Below, in pieces: positions 15,995 through 24,583 of a DNA stretch of 64,000 bases. The position numbers were made by a program, and so were the translations under genes. Every line of letters begins with the position of its first letter. Position 1 is the stretch's first letter. Under the pieces are notes generated by a model. That model was not told the origin of the DNA and made no database searches. It saw only the letters and a program-made list of their open reading frames with translations. Source of the DNA: Candidatus Pelearchaeum maunauluense (lineage in GTDB: Archaea; Thermoproteota; Nitrososphaeria_A; Caldarchaeales; Caldarchaeaceae); NCBI GenBank assembly GCA_030059675.1, contig JANVYQ010000004.1:1-64000 (forward strand). Reading direction: 5' to 3'.

Positions 15995-16915
15995 CTATGG
16001 CTTTAGGCTGTTGCTCAGAGAGTCGGGGAATATTACGACTATATTTCCTTCACTCAGCTCCTCATAGAGCCTAAGCGCCGCCGCGAGCGCTGCGCCAGAG
16101 GATATACCCGCCAGTATCCCCTCGCGTAGCGCTACCTCGCGCGCCATGGCCTCGGCTTCTTCTGTCCTCACCTTTTCATGGATGTCCGCTGCCTCGCTGT
16201 CGTATATCGCTGGGAGCATCGCGCTCGCCATGTGCTTCAGCCCCTCTATCCCATGAAACTCCTCATCTGGCTGGACCTCCACAATCCTTATCCGCGGATT
16301 AAACTCCCTAAGCCTCCGCGAAGTCCCCATAAGCGTGCCTGAAGTCCCAACCCCAGCTACCAGGTGCGTGATAGCCCCGTTGGTCTGCGCTATTATCTCA
16401 ACAGCCGTCGTCTCATAATGGGCAAGAGGGTTGGCTGGGTTGCTGTACTGGTCTGCGTAGAAGTATGCACCCCTCTCCTGCTCGTATAGCTGGCGCGCGT
16501 ATCTTATAGCGCCATCTATTCCCTCAATAGCTGGCGTCAGCACAAGCTCAGCCCCGAATGCCCGCATCTTCTTTATCTTTGCCTGCGCAGCGTTCGCTGG
16601 AACTATAAGCTTGACGCGATAACCCAGCGCAGCGCCGAGCATGGAGTATGCGACGCCAGTGTTTCCAGAGGTTGCGTCTAGTATTATCTTACGCCGCGTA
16701 AGCCTGCCTGTCCTCTCCCCGTCCAGAATCATGTAGAGCGCTGGCCTATCCTTGACGGAGCCTCCTGGGTTCATCATCTCCAGCTTGGCGAAGAGCCTCA
16801 CGCCGCGTTTGCTCTCAAACCGCCTAAGCCTGACTAGGGGTGTCTTGCCTATGAGCGAGGCCACGCCGCGGCCGTTAGCCAGCTCAATAAGCGCTGTGCC
16901 CCTGCCTACGGTCAT
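15995..16915 (-). CDS. cysM: Cysteine synthase, PLP-dependent, CysM-like
   Basis: This 306-residue cytoplasmic PLP enzyme of fold type II makes cysteine from an activated serine and a sulfide or thiocarboxylate donor. The PLP lysine is in MNPGGSVKDRPALY, the phosphate-binding and substrate loops in DATSGNTGVAYSM and GVGTSGTLMG, and the C-terminal serine contacting the pyridine nitrogen in VVIFPDSLSN. Genomic pairing with a Mec-type JAMM protease suggests the CysO-thiocarboxylate-dependent CysM type rather than OASS-A. GTG 16918 directly precedes ATG 16915; I use the ATG. It sits 17 nt downstream of the ribbon-helix-helix regulator and 15 nt upstream of mec, forming a three-gene unit. Confidence 0.92.
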   Translation of the reverse strand: MTVGRGTALIELANGRGVASLIGKTPLVRLRRFESKRGVRLFAKLEMMNPGGSVKDRPALYMILDGERTGRLTRRKIILDATSGNTGVAYSMLGAALGYRVKLIVPANAAQAKIKKMRAFGAELVLTPAIEGIDGAIRYARQLYEQERGAYFYADQYSNPANPLAHYETTAVEIIAQTNGAITHLVAGVGTSGTLMGTSRRLREFNPRIRIVEVQPDEEFHGIEGLKHMASAMLPAIYDSEAADIHEKVRTEEAEAMAREVALREGILAGISSGAALAAALRLYEELSEGNIVVIFPDSLSNSLKP

Positions 16916-16932
16916 CACACATCAGTTTCCCC

Positions 16933-17160
16933 TTATTCTTCTTCCTCCCTAGCTTTCCTCCCCCTATTCTCAACCCAACGCCTGAGAAACTCCTCTGGAG
17001 CCTTATCAACCTCCCAACAGCCTATCATAGCCTTCTCAGCAAGCCAAGACAAGAAAATATTACGAAGAACCTCAGCATCGCTAGAGCCCATCTTATTCCT
17101 AAGAAACTGCACACACTTATACTGCTCATCAGATAGCGTTACTAGTATATGCTTGACCAT
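16933..17160 (-). CDS. Small ribbon-helix-helix-like regulator
   Basis: This 75-residue protein begins MVKHILVTLSDEQYKCVQF, a short beta strand followed by two helices (EVLRNIFLSWLAEKAMIG), the layout of a CopG/Arc ribbon-helix-helix domain. A basic C-terminal tail (RRWVENRGRKAREEEE) follows. It is the first gene of a unit with cysM and mec, so it may control cysteine synthesis and itself. A palindrome at 17177-17194 overlaps its predicted transcription start and could be its operator. Confidence 0.75.
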   Translation of the reverse strand: MVKHILVTLSDEQYKCVQFLRNKMGSSDAEVLRNIFLSWLAEKAMIGCWEVDKAPEEFLRRWVENRGRKAREEEE

Positions 17161-17176
17161 AGCTCTCCACTCTTAG

Positions 17177-17194
17177 CGTGGTATTATTTCCACG
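17177..17194. promoter_or_regulatory. Candidate operator palindrome at the RHH-cysM-mec promoter
   Basis: cgtgg (17177-17181) and ccacg (17190-17194) form a perfect 5-bp inverted repeat separated by 8 nt. A TATA-like tatttaaata (17201-17210) lies just upstream on the minus strand, which puts the predicted start site inside the palindrome. RHH proteins bind short palindromes as dimers of dimers, so autoregulation is plausible. Confidence 0.4.
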
Positions 17195-17335
17195 ATATGC
17201 TATTTAAATATAAAACCACATCCCAGCGCTTTAAACAAATCCACAAGAAATAATGAGCAACTAGCTACGTTTCAGCGCTTAGCCTAGACCATGCACGAGG
17301 CGTGCTCCAAGTTTAGATGTTGTGAAGCTAGCGCA

Positions 17336-17956
17336 TTATTCCATGTAGTGGTCTAGTATCTTCCTCAGGGACTTTCGTAGCGTCTCGGAGAGGGTTGATG
17401 ATGTTATCTGCAACTTGCGGGCTAGCTCCCGCGCGGTTATCTGGCGCGGGTAGTCGAAGTATCCTGACTTTACTGCTTCTAGGAGTATCTCCCGCTGTCG
17501 TTGTGTTAGTCTCTCGCCTATACGGGGCTTGGATACCTTAACCAGCTTCACCTGCCCGTCATGCTCGCCTATTTGACGTAGGAGGCGGCGCAGGCAAATC
17601 TTACCGGGAACCAATATACGTATCTGTGCTCTATCTCCATCCATGCTCGCCTCATCCAAGATGAAGCAGCCATTATTCCTGATTGAGTTGTAGAGAGAGC
17701 ATGCGGGTGTTTCTGTTATGACGAAAATGCTTGAACGGCTTGCCGAGTATGAGCATACCTCACTTGTAGAGTAGTTGCTCACCGCGCGTAGAACTTGTGC
17801 AGCATCCTTCCCATTTCCATAACCAACTCTGATGAGATGGTTTACATACCCGTTGTGGGGTGAGAGTCTAACAACCTGCACGGCGCGCCCAAGCTCGCGC
17901 GCAGCCCCCAAGACGCAGTAATGCGGGACGCGTATCTCTAGAACAGCCTCAAGCAT
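17336..17956 (-). CDS. Bat-type HTH-10 transcriptional regulator
   Basis: This 206-residue protein has a C-terminal HTH_10 domain (about 150-203): RLTQRQREILLEAVKSGYFD, QITARELARKLQITSSTLS and TLRKSLRKILDHY. This matches the bacterio-opsin activator (Bat) family DNA-binding domain found in archaea. The N-terminal 145 residues are a diverged sensor-like domain containing five cysteines (Cys14, Cys68 and others). Targets are unknown; the gene stands alone, with a TATA-like tattttaat about 32 nt before the ATG. Cysteines could sense redox, but that is a guess. Confidence 0.85.
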   Translation of the reverse strand: MLEAVLEIRVPHYCVLGAARELGRAVQVVRLSPHNGYVNHLIRVGYGNGKDAAQVLRAVSNYSTSEVCSYSASRSSIFVITETPACSLYNSIRNNGCFILDEASMDGDRAQIRILVPGKICLRRLLRQIGEHDGQVKLVKVSKPRIGERLTQRQREILLEAVKSGYFDYPRQITARELARKLQITSSTLSETLRKSLRKILDHYME

Positions 17957-18360
17957 ACCGAAATTATGTAATAATCTACTCGGATTAAAATACCGTTTCC
18001 CGCACCTAATCCTTTAGGCTAGCCAAACCTTCACATATGAAGGAAATTAGATTGAAGCCAGAACCCTGGCCGCATAAACCCTTTTTCCACCTAGCAAAAA
18101 CCCTGCTGTTTTCTTTATGAGAAATTAAACATCTCCAAAAGACTCTTTGAACAAGTCTTGGGTAAAACGCTAAGGTGGGGTCTGGTATTACTTTGTCATC
18201 TTTACAGTCAAGCATCTTGACGATAGAGATGACAAAATAATCTTTGGATATGGTTCCTCTTTAAATATGGGCTGGGCTGCGGCTTGGGGGGCGTTAAGCT
18301 CCTCTTGTTATGGGAGTGGTTAGCCTAGGGGAGCGCGGGGAGGTTGCTCGGTGGTGCGCT
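17957..18360. other. 404-nt intergenic region with a strong hairpin and a TATA box
   Basis: No convincing coding sequence. It holds the minus-strand promoter of the Bat-type gene (TATA-like near 17988), a long near-perfect hairpin at 18192-18236, and ctttaaatat (18258-18268), a plausible TATA box for hom. A short minus-strand open frame (18006-18215) shows no domain or ribosome site and contains the hairpin, so I do not call it a gene. Confidence 0.5.
18192..18236. other. Long imperfect hairpin upstream of hom
   Basis: tttgtcatct (18192-18201) pairs fully with agatgacaaa (18227-18236); tta/tag extends the helix with one wobble pair, then a 2x2 internal loop is capped by gtcaag (207-212) and cttgac (216-221) around a cat triloop. 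This could be a double operator or part of a small RNA. It lies upstream of the hom TATA box, so it is not in the hom leader. Confidence 0.5.
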
Positions 18361-19377
18361 ATGCGTGTAGCCCTAGCTGGTCTAGGCGTCGTGGGTAGGA
18401 GCCTGCTTGAATTAGTACGGGATAGGCGTGAGGAGCTTCTCAAGGTATACGGCCTCAACCCCAGGTTCGTGGCTGTAGCTGATAAGAGCGGGGCCGTCGC
18501 CAGAGCTACGGGGATAAGCCCACATGAAATACTGGAGCAGAAGAAACGGGGAGGAATAACGGGGATAGAAGAAGCTGAAGCAAAGTCAAGCACATTACTA
18601 GACATGCTGGGCGAGCTGGATATAGATGTCTATATTGACGCCACACCCACGAATATAGTTGATGGCGAGCCCAGTTATAGCCTCATACGCAAAGCCATCC
18701 TCGCGCGTGCTGATGTGATAACGGTCAATAAGGGGCCTCTGGCTCTCGCGTTCCCAGCTATACGCGAGCTAGCCGAGAGACGCGGGGTAATCTTTAGGTT
18801 CAGCGGCACAGTGGGGGGCGGGATGCCTGTTCTGGAGTTCGCCAAGGAGTGCGCGCGGGCAGATACCATCATATCTATAGAGGGCGTTCTTAACGGGACG
18901 ACGAACTTCATCCTAACGCGAATGGAGGAAGAGGGGCTTGACTTTCCGACGGCGCTCAAACAGGCGCAGGAGCTGGGCTACGCCGAGCGCGACCCCACGC
19001 TTGACATAAAGGGGCTTGACACAGCCTGCAAAATCACAATCCTAGCCAACGCGGTCCTAGGCATGAACGCGACGCTCCACGACGTAGAGGTTGTGGGGAT
19101 TGATGGCATAGCCCGCGAGGATGTGGTGGATGCGCTGAAGGGCGGGGAGGTAATACGCCTCATAGGCCGCGCTGGAAAGAAGCTCTCCGTAGCGCCTGAA
19201 CGGATACCCAAGGGAGATACGCTAAACGTAAAAGAAGCCATGAACGCCGTAAGACTCACCACAAAATACTCAGGAAGACACACGATAACTGGGAAGGGGG
19301 CTGGCGGCTACGAGACTGCTACGGCTATCTTGAGAGACCTAATCTCAATTAAGCAGCGTAGGCTCGTAGAGGCTTAG
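18361..19377 (+). CDS. hom: Homoserine dehydrogenase
   Basis: This 338-residue cytoplasmic enzyme reduces aspartate semialdehyde to homoserine with NAD(P)H, toward threonine and methionine. The Rossmann motif GLGVVGRSLLEL starts at residue 6; VITVNKGPLAL and the catalytic region RFSGTVGGGMPVLEF, VLNGTTNFILTRMEEE and ERDPTLDIKGLDTACKITILAN are canonical, with the catalytic Lys and Asp in the last. There is no C-terminal ACT domain, as in short archaeal forms. The frame opens at ATG 18310, but the protein proper starts at ATG 18361, preceded by ggtggtg. It is followed 18 nt later by aspartate kinase, forming a two-gene unit. Confidence 0.93.
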   Translation: MRVALAGLGVVGRSLLELVRDRREELLKVYGLNPRFVAVADKSGAVARATGISPHEILEQKKRGGITGIEEAEAKSSTLLDMLGELDIDVYIDATPTNIVDGEPSYSLIRKAILARADVITVNKGPLALAFPAIRELAERRGVIFRFSGTVGGGMPVLEFAKECARADTIISIEGVLNGTTNFILTRMEEEGLDFPTALKQAQELGYAERDPTLDIKGLDTACKITILANAVLGMNATLHDVEVVGIDGIAREDVVDALKGGEVIRLIGRAGKKLSVAPERIPKGDTLNVKEAMNAVRLTTKYSGRHTITGKGAGGYETATAILRDLISIKQRRLVEA

Positions 19378-19395
19378 CAGGAGAGGGGGCGGGAA

Positions 19396-20796
19396 TTGAG
19401 GATAGTGATGAAGTTCGGCGGCACTTCGCTCGCGTCGGCTGAGAGGATCAAGCATGTAGCAGAGCTGGTGAAGTCCTACCTCAAGGATAATGAGATAGTG
19501 GTGGTGTGTTCCGCTGCTGGGGACACGACCGACACGCTGATAACGCTTGTGGAGAAGGCTCGTAAGGGCCGTCATGAGGAGGTTGAGGAGATTCTCTCAG
19601 GCATAGAGTCGCTTCATAACGGGCTGCTGGACGCTGTTACTGATGTTAGGGTTAGGGAGGATGTGAGCGAGGCGATACGGCAGCAGCTAAGAGAGCTTAG
19701 GCGCGCGGTTCTGGGGATAACATACCTACGCGAAGCTACGCCGCGCAGCACGGATTATGTCCTCTCATTCGGCGAGAAGTTCTCCACAAGGATAGTGAGC
19801 GGCGCTCTAGCCTCACTGGGCGTGAAGACAACCTACCTAGAAGGCGGGGAAGCGGGAATAGTCACGGACTCAAACTTCGGCGAGGCGTCGCCGCTGATGG
19901 AGGTAACTAGGTTTGAGGTTAAGCGGAAGGTTGGCCGCCTGCTTGAGGAGGGCTACACGCCGACGATAACGGGCTTCATAGCATCCAACGAGGAGGGCGT
20001 TACCACAACTCTAGGACGCGGAGGCTCGGACTACACGGCTACAATACTCGCGTATAGCCTGGAGGCAGACGAGGTCTGGCTCTGGAGTGATGTTGATGGC
20101 CTAATGACGGCTCACCCGAAGATAGTGAAGGAAGCCCGTGTTCTGGAGAAGATTTCATACAACGAGGCTATAGAGATGGCGCTCTTCGGAGCTAAGGGGC
20201 TTCATCCACGCGCCTTGGAGCCAGCCATGAATGCGCGCATACCAGTGAGAATCAAGAACATCTTCAACGTGGAGGCTCCTGGGACGCTAATCTCGGAGCA
20301 GGGAGCTCCAGCGGGGCAGAGGGCTGTTAAGGCCGTTCTCCTCGTGAATGATACCGCCATGCTAACAGTACGCGGGGCGAGCATGGTGGGCAGGCCAGGG
20401 ACGTCTGCGCGAATCCTAGACACGCTGGCAAGGACTGGGATTAACGTGATGATGATTTCCCAGAGCGTCTCCGAGTCCAGCATATCCCTCATAATAAGAC
20501 GCGAAAAGCTTCACAAGGCTGTTACAGCTCTGGAGAACGCCCTCCTGGGTACTGGTGTAGTAGCTTCCATAGAGTATGAGGATGACGTTAGCGTCGTTGC
20601 CGTCGTGGGCGAGGGTATGAAGGGCACTCCAGGGGTTGCCAGCCGCGTCTTCGGCGCTGTTGCTGGGCGTGGTATAAACATAAGGATGATAGCCCAAGGA
20701 AGCTCCGAGCTTAACATAAGCTTCGTAGTCAAGGAGAATGACGGGGCTGAGGCTGTTAAGGCTATACACGAGGAGTATAAGCTGGAGAGCGTCTAG
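19396..20796 (+). CDS. lysC: Aspartate kinase with tandem ACT domains
   Basis: This 466-residue enzyme phosphorylates aspartate, the first step to lysine, threonine and methionine. The N-terminus RIVMKFGGTSLASAERI is the kinase signature; TTLGRGGSDYTATIL is the second nucleotide-binding motif. The C-terminal 150 residues form two ACT domains (MLTVRGASMVGRPGTSARIL and VAVVGEGMKGTPGVASRVF), so feedback inhibition by an amino acid is expected. The start is TTG 19396, preceded by gagaggggg at proper spacing; ATG 19408 would cut the kinase motif. Operon with hom. Confidence 0.94.
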   Translation: MRIVMKFGGTSLASAERIKHVAELVKSYLKDNEIVVVCSAAGDTTDTLITLVEKARKGRHEEVEEILSGIESLHNGLLDAVTDVRVREDVSEAIRQQLRELRRAVLGITYLREATPRSTDYVLSFGEKFSTRIVSGALASLGVKTTYLEGGEAGIVTDSNFGEASPLMEVTRFEVKRKVGRLLEEGYTPTITGFIASNEEGVTTTLGRGGSDYTATILAYSLEADEVWLWSDVDGLMTAHPKIVKEARVLEKISYNEAIEMALFGAKGLHPRALEPAMNARIPVRIKNIFNVEAPGTLISEQGAPAGQRAVKAVLLVNDTAMLTVRGASMVGRPGTSARILDTLARTGINVMMISQSVSESSISLIIRREKLHKAVTALENALLGTGVVASIEYEDDVSVVAVVGEGMKGTPGVASRVFGAVAGRGINIRMIAQGSSELNISFVVKENDGAEAVKAIHEEYKLESV

Positions 20797-21092
20797 GAAA
20801 GCTCCTTCAAAGCTGTTAGGAAGTCGGCGAGGGATACTACTCCCTCCGAGGTGAGGGAGATTATCCTAGCCCGCATGTCTTCCCACGTCTTATCAACCTT
20901 GATGTATCCCTTCTCCTCCAGAACCTTTAGGTGGTGAGCTAGGTTTCCAGCAGAAATACCCAACCCCTCCGCAATCTCCTTAAACCTAGCGCGCCCCTTT
21001 AGCGAGAGGTAGAGCATTATGGCTAGCCTATACCTGTCCCCAAGCACGCCGCCCTTCTCAAGAAGATGACGAATCCTCTCCTCTGGCTGCAT
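20793..21092 (-). CDS. Winged-helix transcriptional regulator, ArsR-like
   Basis: This 99-residue protein consists almost entirely of a winged HTH: RYRLAIMLYLSLKGRARFKE, IAEGLGISAGNLAHHLKVLEEKGYI and VDKTWEDMRARIISLTSEG. The SAGNLAHHLKVLE recognition helix is typical of ArsR-like archaeal regulators; no metal-binding cysteines are present. Its start overlaps the end of an upstream membrane-protein gene by 35 nt, so the two are co-transcribed; the regulator may control its partner. The 3' end overlaps the convergent lysC stop by 4 nt. Confidence 0.88.
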   Translation of the reverse strand: MQPEERIRHLLEKGGVLGDRYRLAIMLYLSLKGRARFKEIAEGLGISAGNLAHHLKVLEEKGYIKVDKTWEDMRARIISLTSEGVVSLADFLTALKELS

Positions 21093-21768
21093 GGAGTATG
21101 CCCGACACCCTGCCTCGTGCAGAGATTACGTACCACGAGGCTGTTATAAAGCCGGCTAGGACGGTGTGTATGGTCAGGAGAATGTAGGAAAGCATTATTG
21201 TGTCTGGCCTGCTTGAAGCCATGAAGGGGATTGTGAAGTAAGTGGGTATTGTTAGGAGGAGATAGAGTCCAGCGAAGAGCGGCCGTGGGTCAAATAGCCG
21301 TGCAATCCTCATGTTGGTTAGGAACATGCCGAGATTGCCTAGGCTTACGCCCAAGCTAACAGCCACTGGAATCTTGACTAGGTTATACTGGTCTGGTATA
21401 AGCGTTAGTGAGAGCAGGAAGGCGGCTGTCATACCACCCATCCATGAAGCGCCGATAAAGTTGCCAGCACGCTTGCGCGTCTTTAGATAATTCCGCCTCT
21501 CCTCAGGGCTTACCGTTAGGAGGGATAGAAAGTCGGAGATTCTAGCGATTATTGAGTATGCGATTCCCGCTACTGCGAATAACGCTGCGAATATCCCCAC
21601 GATTAGCGCCGCAAAGTATGGACTCGGCTCTATGAAGAATGAGAGGAGACCAGTAATCCAGCCCCCAGCTATGCCGACCAATGTGGTGAGCAGGTATATT
21701 ATAGCTGCGGAAGCCCTCGCCACTACCTCGCCAGACGCCTCCAAAACCCGTACCGAGTCACTGCTCAT
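21058..21768 (-). CDS. Integral membrane protein of unknown function
   Basis: This 236-residue protein has six hydrophobic segments at about residues 20-45, 51-75, 100-120, 129-150, 163-186 and 192-215. A charged loop between the second and third (VSPEERRNYLKTRKRAGN) is probably cytoplasmic. No catalytic or transport signature was recognised. The C-terminal tail RGEDSSSS is encoded in the overlap with the winged-helix gene. A cttaag-containing element about 32 nt before the ATG may be its promoter. Such membrane-protein/small-HTH pairs are common in archaea, but the function is open. Confidence 0.8.
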   Translation of the reverse strand: MSSDSVRVLEASGEVVARASAAIIYLLTTLVGIAGGWITGLLSFFIEPSPYFAALIVGIFAALFAVAGIAYSIIARISDFLSLLTVSPEERRNYLKTRKRAGNFIGASWMGGMTAAFLLSLTLIPDQYNLVKIPVAVSLGVSLGNLGMFLTNMRIARLFDPRPLFAGLYLLLTIPTYFTIPFMASSRPDTIMLSYILLTIHTVLAGFITASWYVISARGRVSGILHAARGEDSSSS

Positions 21769-21876
21769 ACCAGCTTTAGCATGGTGGCAGGAGGGCTACT
21801 TAAGGGGTTGTTTTCTTTGCCAGACAAAGAAGAGTCAGCATTAAGAATATCGTAAGTCTCTCATGCTGCTACGGAC

Positions 21877-22803
21877 ATGCAGCGCGGGGTTGTTGAGGTG
21901 AGAAACCTCGTCAAGGTTTATGATGGTGTTAGGGCTGTTGATGGTATATCATTCACGGTAGCGCGTGGTGAGGTCCTCGCATTCCTAGGCCCCAACGGCG
22001 CTGGGAAGACCACCACGATAGAGATACTGGAGTGCCTCAGGCCAAAAACAGATGGAGAAGCCCGCGTGTTTGGCCTTGACGTATAAGACCCAACAGATGC
22101 GCGGGAGATACGCTCGCGTATAGGTGTTCTGCCGCAGGATTTTAAGGGTCTTGACAAGCTAACCGTGTTGGAGAACGTCAGGTTCTTCGCCAAGCTATAT
22201 GGAAGGAGCGTGGATATTGGGGAGATTCTTAAGAGGCTTGGGCTCTGGGGGAGGCGTAGGCAGCGGTTTGACAAGCTCTCTGGAGGTCTTAAGCAGCGCG
22301 TAGGCCTGGCAGCAGCCTTGGTGAACGGCCCAGAGCTGGTCTTCCTTGACGAGCCGACCACTGGTCTTGACCCAAGCGCCAGGCGCGGGGTTTGGGATGT
22401 GATAAGAGAGCTCTCGCGCGAGGGTAAGACCGTCTTCCTTACTACGCACTACATGGAGGAGGCCGAGTACCTGGCTGACCATATAGCGATAATCAACAAG
22501 GGTAGGATTGTCGCTTATGGTTCTCCCAGCGAGCTTATACGCGCACACGGCGGAGCTAGGCGGCTTGTCCTCAAACGCATGGCAAGGCTCCGCGGGGAGC
22601 TGGAGAATCTGGGGATAGAGGTGGAGGAGCGCGGAAGCGATCTAGAGCTTCCATTCACCAACATAAGGGAGCTACATAGCCTGCTTGACGCGCTCAAACA
22701 GCTGGGAGATGATGTGGAGCTTCAGATAAGAAGCCCAGGTATTGAGGACGTCTTCCTCAACCTACTAGGCTCGCGCATAACCGAGGAGGGGGCTCTGGCA
22801 TGA
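21877..22803 (+). pseudogene. ABC-2 exporter ATPase interrupted by an in-frame TAA
   Basis: The frame encodes a full-length ABC ATPase of about 308 codons with Walker A FLGPNGAGKTTTIEIL, Q-loop VLPQDFKGL, signature KLSGGLKQRVGLA, Walker B LVFLDEPTTGLDPSARR and the H-loop FLTTHYMEEAEYL. It is broken by one TAA at 22084-22086 between VFGLDV and DPTDAREIRS; the frame on both sides is identical, so this is a point change, not a shift. Either the protein is lost, translation restarts downstream (ATG or GTG, lacking Walker A), or the base is a sequencing error. The permease gene overlaps its end by 4 nt (ATGA). Confidence 0.85.
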
Positions 22804-24029
22804 GGAGGGCGTTCATAGTCTTCTCAGCTACCTTCAAGGACTGGATGCGCAGCAAGGCTGGAGTGTTCTTCAGCATACTCTTCCCCATAATGCTCCTCCT
22901 AGTCTTCGGCTCAGGTGGTCAGGCAACATACACACTATACGTCCAAAACCTAGACCTGGACGAGCAGGGCAGGCAGGCTCAGATATCAAGAGCCTTCATA
23001 GATGCGCTAAACATGACCAACGTTCTGGAGATACGTGAAGTCCCCAGCGATGTTGATGGAGTAGAATACATACGCAGTATTGCTGGGGGTTTTGGCGAGA
23101 GGCCGCGCCTCCTCATAATACCAGCGGGATTCTCCGAGGCTGTTATGCAAGGCTCTATAAGAGCGCGGCTCAACATAACCATCAGCATAATGGACTATGC
23201 CCTCGCCTATGGTGGCGAGACTATCCCCGAAGATGTTAGAGAGCTGATGGAGCAGGCGCGCGTGTATCTAGCCCAGCAGTCCGAAGAACTCGGCGGCAAG
23301 CAGGCGACGCTAATCCTGTTGATAGACCCATCAGACCAGGAAGGCCAGTTCATCAAGGGAATAATAACCAACATGGCGTCGGAGTTCAGTATCAGGGCAA
23401 TAGGCGCTGAGCGGCTGATGACGCTGAAGACCGAGATAATAACATCAAAATCCCTCAAGCCAGTTGATTATCTCCTCCCAGGGATTGGGGCTACGTTCAT
23501 AATGACCAACGGAATCCTGGGAGTTGCTCCCGTTGTGAGCGAGTATAGGCGGCGCGGGCTGGTTAAGCGCCTAGCCACAACGCCGCTCAGGCGCGTGGAG
23601 TGGATTATCGGCAACATGATGACACAGACGGTACTGGGCTTCCTGCTTACAGCGGTAGCCCTGGCCGTAGGCTTCGCGGTATTCGGCGTAAGGGCGCTAC
23701 CAAGCCCAATTGGAATAGCCCTGATAGTGGCGGGAGCAGTAGCCTTCGCAGGCCTGGTGAAGGACGTGGAGGCGGTAACAGGCCTGGGAAACTCAATAGC
23801 CTTCCCCATGATGTTCCTAGCGGGGACGTTCTGGCCTATAGAAGCCATGCCAGACTTCCTACAGGCTGTTGCTAGGTATCTGCCGCTCACATACCTGGCT
23901 GAGGGGCTTAGGGCAGACCTCATACTCCACGACCAGCAGGCTGTGGCGAGCTCGCTGCTGGTAATCCTAGCCCTGGCCGCGGTGTTCATAGGCATAGGTT
24001 CATTAGCTACTCGGTGGCGGGAGAAGTAG
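22800..24029 (+). CDS. ABC-2 type exporter permease
   Basis: This 409-residue membrane protein has an N-terminal helix (MLLLVFGSGG region), a large extracytoplasmic domain (residues about 40-215) and five clustered helices at the C-terminus, the standard ABC-2/YhgE-DrrB layout. Characteristic pieces are FKDWMRSKAGVFFSILFPIM, RRRGLVKRLATTPLRRVEW and FLAGTFWPIEAMPDFLQ. It would form a drug or lipid exporter with the upstream ATPase, whose frame is interrupted. Start codon overlaps the ATPase stop. Confidence 0.9.
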   Translation: MRRAFIVFSATFKDWMRSKAGVFFSILFPIMLLLVFGSGGQATYTLYVQNLDLDEQGRQAQISRAFIDALNMTNVLEIREVPSDVDGVEYIRSIAGGFGERPRLLIIPAGFSEAVMQGSIRARLNITISIMDYALAYGGETIPEDVRELMEQARVYLAQQSEELGGKQATLILLIDPSDQEGQFIKGIITNMASEFSIRAIGAERLMTLKTEIITSKSLKPVDYLLPGIGATFIMTNGILGVAPVVSEYRRRGLVKRLATTPLRRVEWIIGNMMTQTVLGFLLTAVALAVGFAVFGVRALPSPIGIALIVAGAVAFAGLVKDVEAVTGLGNSIAFPMMFLAGTFWPIEAMPDFLQAVARYLPLTYLAEGLRADLILHDQQAVASSLLVILALAAVFIGIGSLATRWREK

Positions 24030-24049
24030 CGAGACGTGAAGGCATTTTG

Positions 24050-24583
24050 ATGCCTGAGCAGGAGAAGAGCCTACTTGAGTCGTTTATGCGTATTGCAGCG
24101 TATAGGGAGGTCTTCAGCCAGTATGAGGGCTACGAGCACCGCGTAATGCCTGGCACGATAACGGCTTTGGGCGAGGCCCTGGACGAGGCGGCATCCAGGC
24201 TACCCTCGCGAAGCCTCTTCATGGTGGGAATACCAGCAGGAATATACCGCGCCCTCTGGGAAGGATTCAGGGAGAGCAACAGCTTCCACCTCCTAGATCC
24301 AATCGCCGCGAGCGGCTTTGACCTATGGGTTATAGCGGTGCCGCAAGAGAGCGTCCGCAGGGTTACGTGGCTGGTCTTTCCAGTAACGCGCGAAGACTTG
24401 ATGGAGCTGCGCAAGTCGCCTGTCTTCCCCATAGTGGTGGTTCCCATAAGCGAGCAGAGTTTTGATGAGCTTACCGAGAGGGTTGATGCGGTTGTTGCGG
24501 CGATTAAGCAGGGCGCCGAGTCTCCATCTGCAGAGGGGCTGCTGCTCCTATTAGACCTCACTGACCTCTTCGCCGAACGCTAA
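24050..24583 (+). CDS. Hypothetical protein downstream of the ABC exporter
   Basis: About 177 residues from ATG 24050, which has gtgaagg upstream; GTG 24014 would overlap the permease. It looks soluble, with an alpha/beta pattern: an acidic N-terminal helix (MPEQEKSLLESFMRIAAYREV), central strands FMVGIPAGIYRAL and DLWVIAVPQESV, and a C-terminal leucine-rich helix (GLLLLLDLTDLFAER). No motif recognised. It follows the exporter by 20 nt and converges with the next gene, overlapping it by 4 nt. A role connected to the exporter is only suggested by position. Confidence 0.65.
   Translation: MPEQEKSLLESFMRIAAYREVFSQYEGYEHRVMPGTITALGEALDEAASRLPSRSLFMVGIPAGIYRALWEGFRESNSFHLLDPIAASGFDLWVIAVPQESVRRVTWLVFPVTREDLMELRKSPVFPIVVVPISEQSFDELTERVDAVVAAIKQGAESPSAEGLLLLLDLTDLFAER

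Noticed and set aside
18006-18215. Minus-strand open frame of 69 residues between the Bat-type regulator and hom
   Set aside because: No ribosome site, no family pattern, and it is crossed by the long hairpin at 18192-18236.
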